Shown: positions 8,028-17,268 of the stretch, piece by piece | How positions within the stretch are numbered: position 1 is the first letter of the stretch | Layout of the letters: the number at the start of each line of letters is the position of its first letter | Assembly: GCF_000308575.1 (NCBI RefSeq) | Contig: NZ_BAFZ01000032.1 | Location: 62,001 to 126,000 of the forward strand | Source of the DNA: Nocardia exalbida NBRC 100660 | Lineage (GTDB): Bacteria > Actinomycetota > Actinomycetes > Mycobacteriales > Mycobacteriaceae | DNA length: 64,000 nucleotides | Direction of reading: 5' to 3' | Notes under the pieces: model-generated | What the model saw: the letters and a program-made list of their open reading frames with translations, nothing else | What the model was told of the DNA's origin: nothing | Database searches by the model: none | Made by a program: the position numbers and the translations under genes

Positions 8028-9032
8028 ATGGGACACGAACATGGTCACGCGCACGGGCACGGGCTGTCGGGTGCGGCCGATCGCAGGTGGCTGACCATCG
8101 CGCTGGCCCTCATCGCCGGTTTCATGTCGGTCGAGGTCGTGATCGGCGTGCTGGCCAACTCGCTGGCGCTGCTGTCGGACGCGGCGCACATGCTCACCGA
8201 CGCCGCGTCCATTGTCCTCGCGCTCATCGCGATCCGGCTCGCGGCCCGCCCGGCGAACGGCAAGTACACCTACGGCTACAAGCGCGCCGAGATCCTTTCG
8301 GCGCAGGCCAACGGAGTCACGTTGCTCGTGCTGGCGGGCTGGCTCACCTACGAGGCCGTGCGCCGTCTGCTGGAGCCGCCCGAGGTGACCGGTGGCCTCG
8401 TGCTGGCGACCGCGCTGGCCGGTGTGGTGGTCAATATCGCGGCCACCTGGGCGATCAGCAAGGCCAACCGCTCCAGTCTCAACGTGGAGGGCGCCTTCCA
8501 GCATGTGCTCAACGACCTCTACGGGTTCATCGCCACCGCCGTTGCCGGCCTGGTCGTGCTGACCACCGGCTTCGCCAGGGCGGACGCGATCGCCACGCTG
8601 ATCGTGGTCGCGCTGATGGTCAAGGCGGGGCTCGGGCTGGTGCGCGAATCCGGCCGGATCTTCCTGGAGGCGGCGCCCGCGGGCGTCGATCCGGACGCGC
8701 TCGGGCGCGGACTGGTGGACATCGAGGGCGTCGACGAGGTGCACGACCTGCACGTCTGGCAGATCACCTCCGGTGACATCGCCCTGTCGGCGCATGTGCT
8801 GGTCCGCGCGGGTGCGGACTGCCACGGACTGCGTCAGCGGATCGAGCATCTGCTCGATCACGACTACGGCATCACCCACACCACGTTGCAGGTCGATCAC
8901 ACCCACGCCGTCACCTCCTCGGCGGGCGCGGAGGCGCAGCGCCTGCTGCCGGTGCTGGAGGACCACTGCGACGACGCCCACGGCCCGGTGCACCGCGACC
9001 GCCCGTCATCCGCGGCGAACGCCGCGCCCTGA
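8028..9032 (+). CDS. Cation diffusion facilitator (zinc/cadmium exporter, CzcD/ZitB-like)
   Basis: A 334-residue CDF-family antiporter that exports divalent metal ions, probably Zn or Cd, in exchange for protons. It starts with a His-rich leader (MGHEHGHAHGHG). Transmembrane helix 2 carries the HxxxD/DxxxD metal site in LLSDAAHMLTDAASI, and helix 5 repeats it less clearly. The C-terminal cytoplasmic domain (from about residue 215) has the GVDEVHDLHVWQI fold of CDF dimers. ATG at 8028 is chosen because the His-rich start is characteristic; an open frame of 15 codons precedes it. An operator-like palindrome lies just upstream. Confidence 0.92.
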   Translation: MGHEHGHAHGHGLSGAADRRWLTIALALIAGFMSVEVVIGVLANSLALLSDAAHMLTDAASIVLALIAIRLAARPANGKYTYGYKRAEILSAQANGVTLLVLAGWLTYEAVRRLLEPPEVTGGLVLATALAGVVVNIAATWAISKANRSSLNVEGAFQHVLNDLYGFIATAVAGLVVLTTGFARADAIATLIVVALMVKAGLGLVRESGRIFLEAAPAGVDPDALGRGLVDIEGVDEVHDLHVWQITSGDIALSAHVLVRAGADCHGLRQRIEHLLDHDYGITHTTLQVDHTHAVTSSAGAEAQRLLPVLEDHCDDAHGPVHRDRPSSAANAAP

Positions 9033-9138
9033 CCTACCGGGCACCACGCGCATGGACGATGGCGGGCGGGATGTCCCGCAGCTACGTTCGACGCCCCACG
9101 GAATCGGCGGCACCGTGTAGTGCGGTGTCTTGGCGCGG

Positions 9139-10557
9139 TCAGTGATCCAGGCGGGGGAACGGCCGCTCGGCCTCCACCAGATAGGCCAGCTCCAGCAGGG
9201 TGCGTTCGTTGCCGCGGGTGGCGGCGAACTGCACACCGACGGGCAGCCCCGCGTCGGTCAGGCCCGCGGGAACGGTGAGGGCCGGCGTCCCGGTGATGTT
9301 GTTGATCGGAGTGAAGCAGACGTAGGCGCGCAATCGGTCGATGAGTTCGTCGAACGGCACGGTCGGGCTGAGGTAGCCGAGTTCCGGCGTGGTGTGGCCG
9401 AGCGTGGGAAGCAGCACCGCGTCGTAGGGTCCGAGTGCCTGTTCGTAGGTGGCCGCCGCCGCGCGTAGTCGGTAGAGCGTGAGCGGAGTGTGCAAGGCCC
9501 GGCGGAGGAAGAGGGCGCGGAGGCCGACGGTGAGGTCGTCCACGCGGCGCGCGTCGAATCGGCGGTCGAGGAACCGTCCCGTCATGGTGATCGCGGCCGC
9601 GAGCAGGCCCCAGTAGTGCAGGAAGGCGCGTTCGATCGTCGCGTCGAACGGCAGCGGGACCGGCTCGACCGAATGGCCGCCTGCCTCGAGGACACGCGCC
9701 ACATTCTCGACTGCCTCCCGGGTCGGACCTGCGGCCAGCGGCCCTGCGAGGTTGTCGAGCACGACCGCTATCCGCATGCGCCGGGTCGGCGGGCCGTCGA
9801 CCCGGCCGATCGGTGGCAGCGCCGGATTGCGCCAGTACTGTTCGGCCGCCGCGGTGTACACCGCCGTGTCGCGCACCGTCCTGGTCAGCACTCCTTCACT
9901 GACGATGTCGACCGGCAACGTGCGCGCCAGCCCGGACACCACATGCCGTCCCCGCGTCGGCTTCAAGCCGACCAGTCCGGCGCACGCCGCGGGGATCCGG
10001 ATCGATCCGCCACCGTCGTTCCCGTGCGCGATCGGGACGACACCCGCCGCCACCAGCGCGGCGGCCCCGCCCGACGAGCCGCCCACCGAATAGCCGGTGT
10101 GCCACGGGTTGCGGGTGGGCGCGAGGTGCGGCGTCTCACTGCTGGCATTGAAACCGAACTCGGGCATGGCGCTCTTGCCGAGAACGGTGAGGCCGGTGCT
10201 GAGGAACTGCCGGGTATAGCCGCTGTGCGCACCGGCGGGGCGCGCGCGGAACGCGGCCGTGCCCTGATTCGTCGGCATCCCGGCCACGTCGGTGTTGTCC
10301 TTCACGAAACTGGGCACGCCATACAAGGCGCCGGTCCGCTCGGCGGGCAGCAGCGGTTGCGCATAGCTCGGGTAGGCGACGGCCGCCAGCTCTTCGACCT
10401 GCCCGGCGCGCGCCGCCGCGGCGGCGGCGAGTTCACCTGGCGAGAGTTCGCCGTCGCGCACCAGGGTGGCCAGGGCGACGGCGTCGTGGTCACCGAGCGC
10501 GTCGTCACCGAAGGCGTGGACGCGCGTGGGTAGTGGAATATGAGCGTCGGCGGTCAT
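9139..10557 (-). CDS. Amidase (amidase signature family)
   Basis: A 472-residue amidase-signature hydrolase that cleaves amide bonds in the cytoplasm. The Ser-cisSer-Lys triad can be placed: Lys86 in PSFVKDN, the GGSSGG loop at 159-164, and the nucleophile Ser185 in GNDGGGSIRIP. Length is normal for the family. ATG at 10557 has GGGGG directly ahead. The gene is divergent from the FUSC membrane gene, with about 55 bases between them. The substrate cannot be assigned from sequence; relatives include aryl acylamidases and Glu-tRNA amidotransferase A-like enzymes, but no gatB or gatC is near. Confidence 0.88.
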   Translation of the reverse strand: MTADAHIPLPTRVHAFGDDALGDHDAVALATLVRDGELSPGELAAAAAARAGQVEELAAVAYPSYAQPLLPAERTGALYGVPSFVKDNTDVAGMPTNQGTAAFRARPAGAHSGYTRQFLSTGLTVLGKSAMPEFGFNASSETPHLAPTRNPWHTGYSVGGSSGGAAALVAAGVVPIAHGNDGGGSIRIPAACAGLVGLKPTRGRHVVSGLARTLPVDIVSEGVLTRTVRDTAVYTAAAEQYWRNPALPPIGRVDGPPTRRMRIAVVLDNLAGPLAAGPTREAVENVARVLEAGGHSVEPVPLPFDATIERAFLHYWGLLAAAITMTGRFLDRRFDARRVDDLTVGLRALFLRRALHTPLTLYRLRAAAATYEQALGPYDAVLLPTLGHTTPELGYLSPTVPFDELIDRLRAYVCFTPINNITGTPALTVPAGLTDAGLPVGVQFAATRGNERTLLELAYLVEAERPFPRLDH

Positions 10558-10612
10558 CCCCCGAATCTAATGTGTGCAGCAGGCAGCTCGTCCAGAGCGG
10601 AAAGGACAGCAG

Positions 10613-12748
10613 GTGGCGGCGACATATCCGGATCCGGTGCCGCCGAAGGGCCGGGTCGGCTCGCTGTTGTTCGCCCTGCCGCCCGCGGGCAGGCGGTGGA
10701 GCGTGGCGCTGCGCGCCGCGCTGGCGTTCGCCGTCCCCGCCGCGATCGTCACCGGTCTGGGACACGCGGACGCGGCCGTGTTCGTCATGTTCGGCGCCTT
10801 CGCGGTGCTCTACGGCGAAGGGCGGCCGTTCCGGGTGCGCGGCAGGGTCGTGCTGACGGCCGGATCGGCGCTGCTCGCCGCCTGTGGCGCGGGCGCGCTG
10901 ATCGGCGGAGTGCTGGACGCGGGGTTCGGTTCGTCGCTGCTCATGGTGCTCGTGCTGTCGGCGATCGCGGTCGTGGCGGTGTTCGTCATCGACGCGCTGC
11001 GGCTCGGTCCGCCGGGTGCGCTGTTCTTCGCGCTGGTCTGCGCGGGCGCGATGAAAGCCGTTGAGGCCGGGGCTGATGTGGTGACGCTGTTGCTCTGTAC
11101 GGCCTGCGGTGTGGTCGCGTCGATCGTCGTCTCGATGGCCGGGGCGCTGCGCGATCGCCGCAAACCCGAACGGATCGCGGTCGACGCGGCGGTCCGGGCG
11201 GTCGACGCCTACGTCGCGGCCCGGGAGGCGGGGACGCCCGCCATCGACCTGCGCCACCGGGCGGGCGCGGCGATGGCGGACGCGTGGGCGGCGGTGTACG
11301 ACGCGGGCGTGCCCTCGGATCCCGGGGAAGCCGAACTGCTGACCACCCTGCAGGGTGCGCGGCGCGGCCTCGCCGGGCACGTTCCCGACGACGACACCGA
11401 CGATCTGCTGGTCGATCCGCTGGTCTCGTTCGCCCGGCCCGGCGTCGGTTTCCGGCTGCGGCGCTCCCTGTCGTTCTCCTCGCACGCGGCGATCAGCGCG
11501 ATGCGCGTCGCCGCGGGCTGTGTGGGCGCGGGTGCGCTGAGCGCGCTGCTCGGTCTGGACCGGCCGCACTGGGCGGTGCTCAGCGCCCTCATCGTCCTGC
11601 AAGCCGGGCCCGATCGCGTGCGCGGGCAAGTGCGGGCCATTCACCGGTTCGTCGGAACGATCGCGGGCCTCGGGCTGTTCGCGCTCATCTACCAGCTCGG
11701 GCCGACCGGGTACGCGCTGATCGCACTGGTCGCCGCGTTGCAGTTCTGCATCGAGCTGTTCGTGCCGCGGAATTACGCGCTGGCCGTCGTCTTCATCACG
11801 CCGGTCGCGCTGATCGCGGGTGGGGTCGCCACCACGGGCGGCCCGATCGGGCCGGTGATCCGCGATCGGCTGTGGGAGACGATGATCGGCGTCGCCGTCG
11901 CCGTGCTGGCGCTGCACGGCGTCGCGCCCCACGGGCACCGGCGCACCTTCCACCGGATGGAACAGCGGGTGCGCGCCGCCGCCCGCGCTCTGCTCGACCA
12001 CCTGCGCCGCAAGCCGATGGACGCCGAAGCGTGGGTGCTGGTCCAGCATCTGCAATTCGAACTGGTCGGCGTGGTCCGCAGCGGCATCGACTCGGCGACC
12101 GACGACCCCGAGTGGACCAGCGAGTACTGGCCGGAGCACGCGGCCCTCGCGCACTTCGGCCACGATCTGCTCGCCGCTTGCTGGGTGCTGCAACCCGGAC
12201 AGCGGCTGTCCGACGTGGACGGCTGGGCGGCCCGCCTGACAGCAGCCCGGTTCGACCCGGAGGCGACGGCGGGACCGCCTGCTAGCGTTCGGCGCATGCA
12301 TGACAGCGTGACCGTCCGGATGGCCGCCCCCGCCGACGAGATCTGGGAATTGGTCAGTGACATCGAGAACACCGGGCGGTTCAGTCCGGAGACGTTCGCG
12401 GCGGAGTGGCTCGGCGGCGCCACCGGGCCCGCGGTCGGCGTGAAGTTCCGCGGTCACGTCAACCGCAACGGCTGGGGGCTGAAGTACGCGACGGTGTGCC
12501 GCATCGTCGCCTGCGAGCCCGGTCGCGAGTTCGCGTTCACCGTGCTGGGACCGAAGGGCATGCCGGTCAACACATGGCGCTACGTCTTCGAACCGGTCGA
12601 CGGCGGCACCGATGTCACCGAGTCGTTTCAACTGCACAGCAACCCTGTGCTGCGGCTGTACTGGTTGCTCGCCGGGTGGACGCGCGGCAAGACCAACGTC
12701 GAGGGCATGCGCGAGACGCTGAACCGGATCAAGGCCGTCGTCGAATGA
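10613..12748 (+). CDS. FUSC-family membrane protein fused in frame to a C-terminal SRPBCC domain
   Basis: One 711-residue frame. Residues about 1-560 are a FUSC/aromatic-acid exporter-like protein with two blocks of membrane helices (about 25-180 and 300-430) separated by cytoplasmic helices. From Met562 (codon at 12296) the sequence becomes an SRPBCC ligand-binding domain, MHDSVTVRMAAPADEIWELV, running to the end. There is no stop codon between the two parts. TAGCGT sits seven bases before that ATG, like a -10 box of a leaderless gene, so the SRPBCC part may also be made alone. GTG at 10613 is chosen because AAAGGA lies six bases upstream. The stop overlaps the next start (ATGA). Confidence 0.75.
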   Translation: MAATYPDPVPPKGRVGSLLFALPPAGRRWSVALRAALAFAVPAAIVTGLGHADAAVFVMFGAFAVLYGEGRPFRVRGRVVLTAGSALLAACGAGALIGGVLDAGFGSSLLMVLVLSAIAVVAVFVIDALRLGPPGALFFALVCAGAMKAVEAGADVVTLLLCTACGVVASIVVSMAGALRDRRKPERIAVDAAVRAVDAYVAAREAGTPAIDLRHRAGAAMADAWAAVYDAGVPSDPGEAELLTTLQGARRGLAGHVPDDDTDDLLVDPLVSFARPGVGFRLRRSLSFSSHAAISAMRVAAGCVGAGALSALLGLDRPHWAVLSALIVLQAGPDRVRGQVRAIHRFVGTIAGLGLFALIYQLGPTGYALIALVAALQFCIELFVPRNYALAVVFITPVALIAGGVATTGGPIGPVIRDRLWETMIGVAVAVLALHGVAPHGHRRTFHRMEQRVRAAARALLDHLRRKPMDAEAWVLVQHLQFELVGVVRSGIDSATDDPEWTSEYWPEHAALAHFGHDLLAACWVLQPGQRLSDVDGWAARLTAARFDPEATAGPPASVRRMHDSVTVRMAAPADEIWELVSDIENTGRFSPETFAAEWLGGATGPAVGVKFRGHVNRNGWGLKYATVCRIVACEPGREFAFTVLGPKGMPVNTWRYVFEPVDGGTDVTESFQLHSNPVLRLYWLLAGWTRGKTNVEGMRETLNRIKAVVE

Positions 12749-13288
12749 CCGACAGCCGCCCGGCCCCGGAAACCTCGACTGCTCCCGTGCTGCTCGTGCT
12801 CGGCGCCGGTCCCGGTGTCGGGCTGTCGGTCGCAGGCCTGTTCGCCGCCGACGGCTTCACCACCGTGCTGGCCTGCCGGTTACCCGAGGAGGCCGAACCG
12901 CTGGCGGCGTGAGGCCGATCCGTTGCAGCTCTCGGTCGCCGCGTTGATCGAGGACTTCACCGTGGGCGCCGCGGCTCTACTGCCCGCGGTCCAGGCAGCG
13001 CGTCCATTCCTGGCCGATGGCGCGCGCGTGCTGGTCACCGGCAGTGCGGCCGCGGACAGGCCGTGGCACCGGGCCGCCTCGCTCGGCGTCCAGAAGGCGG
13101 CGGTGCGCAACCTGGTCACCAGCTTGGACGCCACCCTCGCGCCCGTCGGCGTACGGGCCGTCGCGGTGCAGGTCAACGGAGTGCTCGGCGAGGGAGCGTT
13201 CACGCGGGACCGGGTCGCCGCGGCGCTGCACGTGGCGGCCACTCGCCCCGTCGAGGGGTGGACGCCGCACGTCTCCTACGACGGCTGA
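12745..13288 (+). pseudogene. Short-chain dehydrogenase/reductase remnant (internal deletion with frameshift)
   Basis: The first 55 codons read a normal NAD-binding opening, LLVLGAGPGVGLSVAGLFAADGF, then stop at 12910-12912. The other frame, from about 12911, reads the C-terminal half of the same family (EADPLQLSVAALIEDF to GWTPHVSYDG), including the VTGSAA strand and LGVQKAAVRNL helix. In homologues I recall about 50-60 residues between these parts, so a deletion that also shifted the frame is the simplest explanation. The start overlaps the stop of the FUSC-SRPBCC gene. The product would be inactive. A sequencing error alone would not explain the missing segment. Confidence 0.75.
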
Positions 13289-14542
13289 CTACCTGGGCCG
13301 GATCGCCGCGAACTCGATGGGCAGGTGCGCGGGCCCGCGCAGATTCACGTGTTCCCGGTACGGCGGCGGGTCCACCGGCAGCGAGGGGTCTTTCATTCGT
13401 TGCGCGAACCGGGTCAACGCCACTCGCGCCTCCAAGCGAGCCAGGGGAGCGCCGAGGCAGAAATGCGCCCCGAGGCCGAAGGCCAGGTGGCGATTCTCGC
13501 GCGCCGGATCGAATCGGTCGGGGTCGCCGAACACCGACGGATCGCGGTGCGCGGCGGCGATCAGCAGCACCACCAGATCGCCGCGCTCGATGTCCATGCC
13601 GCCGATGCTGAGCTCGTCGGCGGCGACGCGCGGGATCAGCTGGACCGGCGGGTCGAAGCGCAGCGTCTCCTCGACGACGCCCGCCGCCCGGTCCGGATCC
13701 GCGCGGAGGGCGGCGAGTTCCTCCGGCCTGCGCAGCAGCGCGAGGATCGCGTTGGCGATCAGGTTGACGGTGGTCTCGTGCCCGGCGACCAGCAGCAGCG
13801 CGCAGGTCGAGATCAGTTCCGCGTGGGTGAGCACGTCCCCGGCGTCTTCGGCGGCGATGAGTTCGGACAGCAGATCCGGGCCCGGGGTGCGCCTGCGGCG
13901 GTCGATGAGTTCTTCGAAGTAGGCATGCAATTCGGTCCCGGCGCGCCGGATCTCGGCGGGGTCGGCGCGGAATTGGGCGGCCGCGCGGGAGGTCGGGTCG
14001 AGCGTGCGGGACAGCAGCGCCGACCAGGCGCTCAACCGCGCCTCGTCCGCCAGCGGGACGCCGAGCAATTCGCAGATGACGGTCACCGGCAGCGGATAGG
14101 CCAAGTGGTCGACGGCGTCGAAACGTCCCGCACGAGCGCGCTGGTCGAGCAAGTCGTCGACGATCTCGGTGATCCGGGGCTCGAGCTGCCGCACGACGCG
14201 CGGGGTGAACGCCTTGGACACCAGGCGGCGCAGGCGAGTGTGATCGGGCGGGTCGAGGAACAGGAACGACGGTTTCGCCTGTGCCGCACCGTCTTCGCGG
14301 GTCCCGTCGTAGATCGGCATCGAACCGAGCTGCAACCGGGCCAGCGACCGGTCGACGCTCGCGCGCGGATCGCGCAATACCGCGGCGCAGTCGGCGTAGC
14401 GGGTCAGCACGACCACCGGCGCCGTGCCGATCCGGAACGCGCCGCAGTCGCGTAGCCGCGCGAACAGCGGGTACGGATCCGGCCGTACCGCGGGGTCGAG
14501 CAGGCGCACGTAATCGTCGGTCGGGTGGTTCGTGGTCGTCAT
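13289..14542 (-). CDS. Cytochrome P450
   Basis: A 417-residue soluble bacterial P450 that hydroxylates a small organic substrate using ferredoxin-supplied electrons. Hallmarks are complete: I-helix AGHETT (253-258), the K-helix ExxR in EETLR (291-295), and the heme loop FGLGAHFCLG (355-364) with ligand Cys362. ATG at 14542 has GGGAG at normal spacing; the frame is open upstream without homology. No ferredoxin or reductase gene is adjacent. It is divergent from an HxlR-type regulator, which likely controls it. It ends next to the stop of the SDR remnant. Confidence 0.93.
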   Translation of the reverse strand: MTTTNHPTDDYVRLLDPAVRPDPYPLFARLRDCGAFRIGTAPVVVLTRYADCAAVLRDPRASVDRSLARLQLGSMPIYDGTREDGAAQAKPSFLFLDPPDHTRLRRLVSKAFTPRVVRQLEPRITEIVDDLLDQRARAGRFDAVDHLAYPLPVTVICELLGVPLADEARLSAWSALLSRTLDPTSRAAAQFRADPAEIRRAGTELHAYFEELIDRRRRTPGPDLLSELIAAEDAGDVLTHAELISTCALLLVAGHETTVNLIANAILALLRRPEELAALRADPDRAAGVVEETLRFDPPVQLIPRVAADELSIGGMDIERGDLVVLLIAAAHRDPSVFGDPDRFDPARENRHLAFGLGAHFCLGAPLARLEARVALTRFAQRMKDPSLPVDPPPYREHVNLRGPAHLPIEFAAIRPR

Positions 14543-14622
14543 CGACACTCCCAGCTGTCCGGCCCGGAACGGGCACCGGTATGTCAGTATTATTCCGATA
14601 CCATCAGTAGGAAAGCAATACC

Positions 14623-15117
14623 GTGACGGGATGCGAAAATAGCGCCATGACATTGCGGCGCCCGGTCGACGATTCGGTCACCCGCGTCGTCGAACTGCTC
14701 GGCGACCGGTGGACCATCCTGCTCATCGCCGAGGCGTTCTTCGGGGTGCATCGTTTCAGCGATTTCGCCCGCAATATCGGCATCACGAACCGCAACCTGC
14801 TCACCAGCCGCCTGCGCATGCTGATCGAGGCGGGCATCTTCACCCGCACCGACCACGGCGGCGGGCGCGTCGACTACCACCTCACCGCCGCGGGCCGCGA
14901 GTTGTATCCGATCGTCACGGCGATGATGGTCTGGGGTGATCACCATTTGGTCGGGCCGGAGGGCAGGCCGGTCGTCCTGGAACATCGCACCTGCGGGCAG
15001 GAGACCTCACCCATGCTGGTCTGCGACCACTGCCGCGAGCCGATCGACCCGCGCGAGGTCGAACCGAAGGCGGGCCCCGGCTTCCATCAGCCACCGGGCG
15101 CCGAACAGGCCGGTTGA
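14623..15117 (+). CDS. HxlR family transcriptional regulator
   Basis: A 164-residue winged-helix regulator of the HxlR/DUF24 family: VVELLGDRWTILLIAEAFFGVHRFSDFARNIGITNRNLLTSRL is split over the recognition region at residues about 22-65. The C-terminus has a Cys-rich tail (TCGQ then CDHC) that could bind zinc or respond to thiol stress. GTG at 14623 has AGGAAAG seven bases upstream; ATG at 14647 is an alternative that removes eight residues. Being divergent from the P450, it probably controls that gene from the shared 80-base promoter region. Confidence 0.85.
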   Translation: MTGCENSAMTLRRPVDDSVTRVVELLGDRWTILLIAEAFFGVHRFSDFARNIGITNRNLLTSRLRMLIEAGIFTRTDHGGGRVDYHLTAAGRELYPIVTAMMVWGDHHLVGPEGRPVVLEHRTCGQETSPMLVCDHCREPIDPREVEPKAGPGFHQPPGAEQAG

Positions 15118-15500
15118 GAAGATCGCTCGGGCCGAGCATCCGGGCATCGGCGCTGACGACGCATCGAACTCGCGGTGGGCGTCACCTGTTCCGAGCGGTA
15201 CGAGAGGGGGTAGGCCGAGCGCGGCGCGTCGATGGCGGGAGCGGCCCCCTGAAGTGTGTTGCGGCCGAGCCGCGCTCAGGACAGCTGGTTGACGAATGCC
15301 TCGGCGAGATAGAGCGGTAGGAGTAGGTAGTACAGCAGCATCGCCATCGAGCCGGCTCCGATCGTCAACGCGGGGTCCCGCGCGGTGCCGTCGCGGGTGT
15401 GCCGCGCAGGGATTGGAGACCGATTGGTCTCGCGAGTGCAGGAATGTAGTGCAGCTTCCCGGCATCGGCAAGGGCGGCCAGCGTGTCGGCCGGACGGACC
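15118..15500. other. Non-coding stretch with a short membrane-peptide frame
   Basis: A 383-base gap between two convergent genes. No tRNA, repeat or full gene was seen. On the minus strand a 23-codon frame at 15276-15347 reads MAMLLYYLLLPLYLAEAFVNQ plus LS, a hydrophobic segment of one helix. The frame stays open upstream without a convincing start, so it may be the tail of a decayed membrane protein or a chance frame. Confidence 0.35.
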
Positions 15501-16724
15501 CTATCGAAGCGCGCTGCCCTGCACCCACTGATCCCACGGCAGCCCCCAGTCGCCGTTCTGCCAGACTTCCAGCGGGGCGCCTCCGGTGTTGCGGATCTCC
15601 ACGACGTCGCCGGGGACGGCGAAATCGAAGAACCACCGGGCGTTCTCGCCGCTGAGATTGAGGCAGCCGTGCGAGACGTCGGTGTTGCCCTGGGCCCAGA
15701 TGGTCGAGTCGAGCTGGTGCAGGTAGATGCCGTCGGTGCTGATCCGGGTCGCCCAGCCGATGGCCTCCTTGTAGCCGAGGCGCGAGTTGATCGGCAGGCC
15801 GTAGGTGGAGGAATCCATGATCACCGGATTGGCCTTGTCCATCACGGTGTAGATCCCGGGCTGGGTCCAGAACGTGAGCGTCTTGCCGCCGATGACCTCG
15901 CTGCCGCCCATACCCATGGAGGTCGGCATGGTGCGGATCAGCTTGCCGTTCTCGAAGACTTGGATCTGCTTGGTGTTGTCGTCGGCGATCGAGACGTGCG
16001 ACGCGCCGATGGTGAACGTGGTCTTGGTGTCCTCTTGGCCGTAGAGCCCGCGGCCGAGTTCCTGGCCGTAGATGTTCGCCGCCACACTGACCTTGGTGCC
16101 CGGGGTGTAGTACTCCCGCGGACGCCAATGCACGTTGCGATCGTCGAGCCAGTACCAGGATCCCTCCACCGGCGGGTCGGTGGTGACCGACAAGTGCTTC
16201 TCGGCGACGGCGCGGTCGGGGACGTCCTCGTCGAAGTGGGCCACCACCACGGTGCCCACCCCGAACGTGCCGCCGTCGGACAGCGGAGTGCCGCCCGTGG
16301 TGGTCAGCGACACCTTCGTCTGATTGTTCGGGGTCAGCGTGGAGAAGGTCGCGGTGGTCGGCCCGGTCCTGCCGGTGACGGTGAGCCCTTCCGCGGTCAC
16401 CGTGTAGGTGCGGCCGTAGCCGAGCGGCTCGGTGGGCTTCCAGGCCGTCTTGTCCGGCGTCATGATCCCCTCGACGGCGTTGCCCTGCTCGTTGGTCATG
16501 GTGACCGAGGTCAGCTGCCCCTCGGTGGCGCTGACCTGGATCGGTGCGAGCGGATCGACGTTGCGGGCCCCCGACGCGGGCGTGATGGTGAGGGGCGAGG
16601 GCGCCGGGCCTGCCGCTCCCGGCGTACCGCCCGGCTCGGACGACGACGAGCACGCCGCCACGATCACCGCCATGACCAGGGCGATCCCCGCGACGACTCC
16701 GGATCGGACGCGACTGGTCGCCAA
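15501..16724 (-). CDS. L,D-transpeptidase, lipoprotein (LdtMt2-like)
   Basis: A 407-residue cell-wall enzyme that forms 3-3 cross-links in peptidoglycan. It has a lipoprotein signal (hydrophobic helix ending IVAACSS, lipid Cys about residue 25), two Ig-like domains (about 45-250) and a YkuD catalytic domain. The active-site motif SHGCLNLS occupies 351-358, with Cys354, the same number as in mycobacterial LdtMt2, and the upstream His lies in IYLHQLD. The start is TTG at 16724 with AGGAG seven to eight bases ahead; an overlapping ATG is out of frame. Such enzymes are the target of carbapenems (known of the family). Confidence 0.93.
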   Translation of the reverse strand: MATSRVRSGVVAGIALVMAVIVAACSSSSEPGGTPGAAGPAPSPLTITPASGARNVDPLAPIQVSATEGQLTSVTMTNEQGNAVEGIMTPDKTAWKPTEPLGYGRTYTVTAEGLTVTGRTGPTTATFSTLTPNNQTKVSLTTTGGTPLSDGGTFGVGTVVVAHFDEDVPDRAVAEKHLSVTTDPPVEGSWYWLDDRNVHWRPREYYTPGTKVSVAANIYGQELGRGLYGQEDTKTTFTIGASHVSIADDNTKQIQVFENGKLIRTMPTSMGMGGSEVIGGKTLTFWTQPGIYTVMDKANPVIMDSSTYGLPINSRLGYKEAIGWATRISTDGIYLHQLDSTIWAQGNTDVSHGCLNLSGENARWFFDFAVPGDVVEIRNTGGAPLEVWQNGDWGLPWDQWVQGSALR

Positions 16725-16977
16725 TGCATTTCTCCTGTTTCAGCCCAGCGCAAACGAATGGCGCACCCGCGCCCACTGCCCCTTCGCATTTTACCGACCG
16801 CTCCATGCGCAACCCCACGCGAAGGAGGACCCACGGCAGATTCCCAGCCGGCGCACAGGAAGGGACTCGGCGGCGGGATCGTCACGGCTGCGCGGCCAGG
16901 GGTGACGGCCGAAAGTGCCGATCGGGACGGTACCGGTGCGTGCCATGCTGGGGGCCGGAACCGACCGAGGGGAACGC

Positions 16978-17268
16978 GTGCAGAATCGCCCATCGGCAGC
17001 GGAGCTGCTGGAATCGATCGCCGAATTGCTCGAGCAGACGCTGCTGCCCGCCCTGCCAGCGGGGTTGCAGCACAAAGCGCGGGTGGGCGCCAATCTCGCC
17101 AGGATCGTGCGCAGGGAGATCGAATCGGGCCCCGCCGCGGCCGAGCACGAGCTGCTCGACGCGGTGGCCGACGGGGATGACGAGCGACTCTGGGAAGCGC
17201 TGGTTTCGATCGTGCGGGCCGATCTGGCGATCGCCAAACCCGGGTACGACGCCTGGACGGGCGAGTGA
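16978..17268 (+). CDS. DUF6285 protein, probable small partner of the APH-like kinase (LvaB-like)
   Basis: A 96-residue all-helical protein (ELLESIAELLEQTLLPALP at the start, then KARVGANLARIVRREIE). I recognise it as the DUF6285 type that accompanies acyl-CoA phosphotransferase genes. GTG at 16978 has AGGGGA four bases ahead. The stop overlaps the start of the kinase gene (GTGA), so the two proteins are made together. In the Pseudomonas levulinate pathway the kinase LvaA needs a small partner, LvaB; the order and size here fit that role, which is an inference. It opens a three-gene operon with the kinase and an acyl-CoA dehydrogenase. Confidence 0.75.
   Translation: MQNRPSAAELLESIAELLEQTLLPALPAGLQHKARVGANLARIVRREIESGPAAAEHELLDAVADGDDERLWEALVSIVRADLAIAKPGYDAWTGE

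Noticed and set aside
10505..12637. 710-codon minus-strand frame opposite FUSC-SRPBCC
   Set aside because: Product is His/Arg/Gln-rich with no recognisable domain; the opposite strand encodes clear membrane helices.
14578..14602. GGTAT...ATACC repeat between P450 and HxlR genes
   Set aside because: Arms of only five bases with a 15-base spacer; could be chance, so not listed as an operator.
15483..17180. 565-codon plus-strand frame opposite the L,D-transpeptidase
   Set aside because: The minus strand has a complete catalytic motif and lipoprotein signal; the plus frame is low-complexity.
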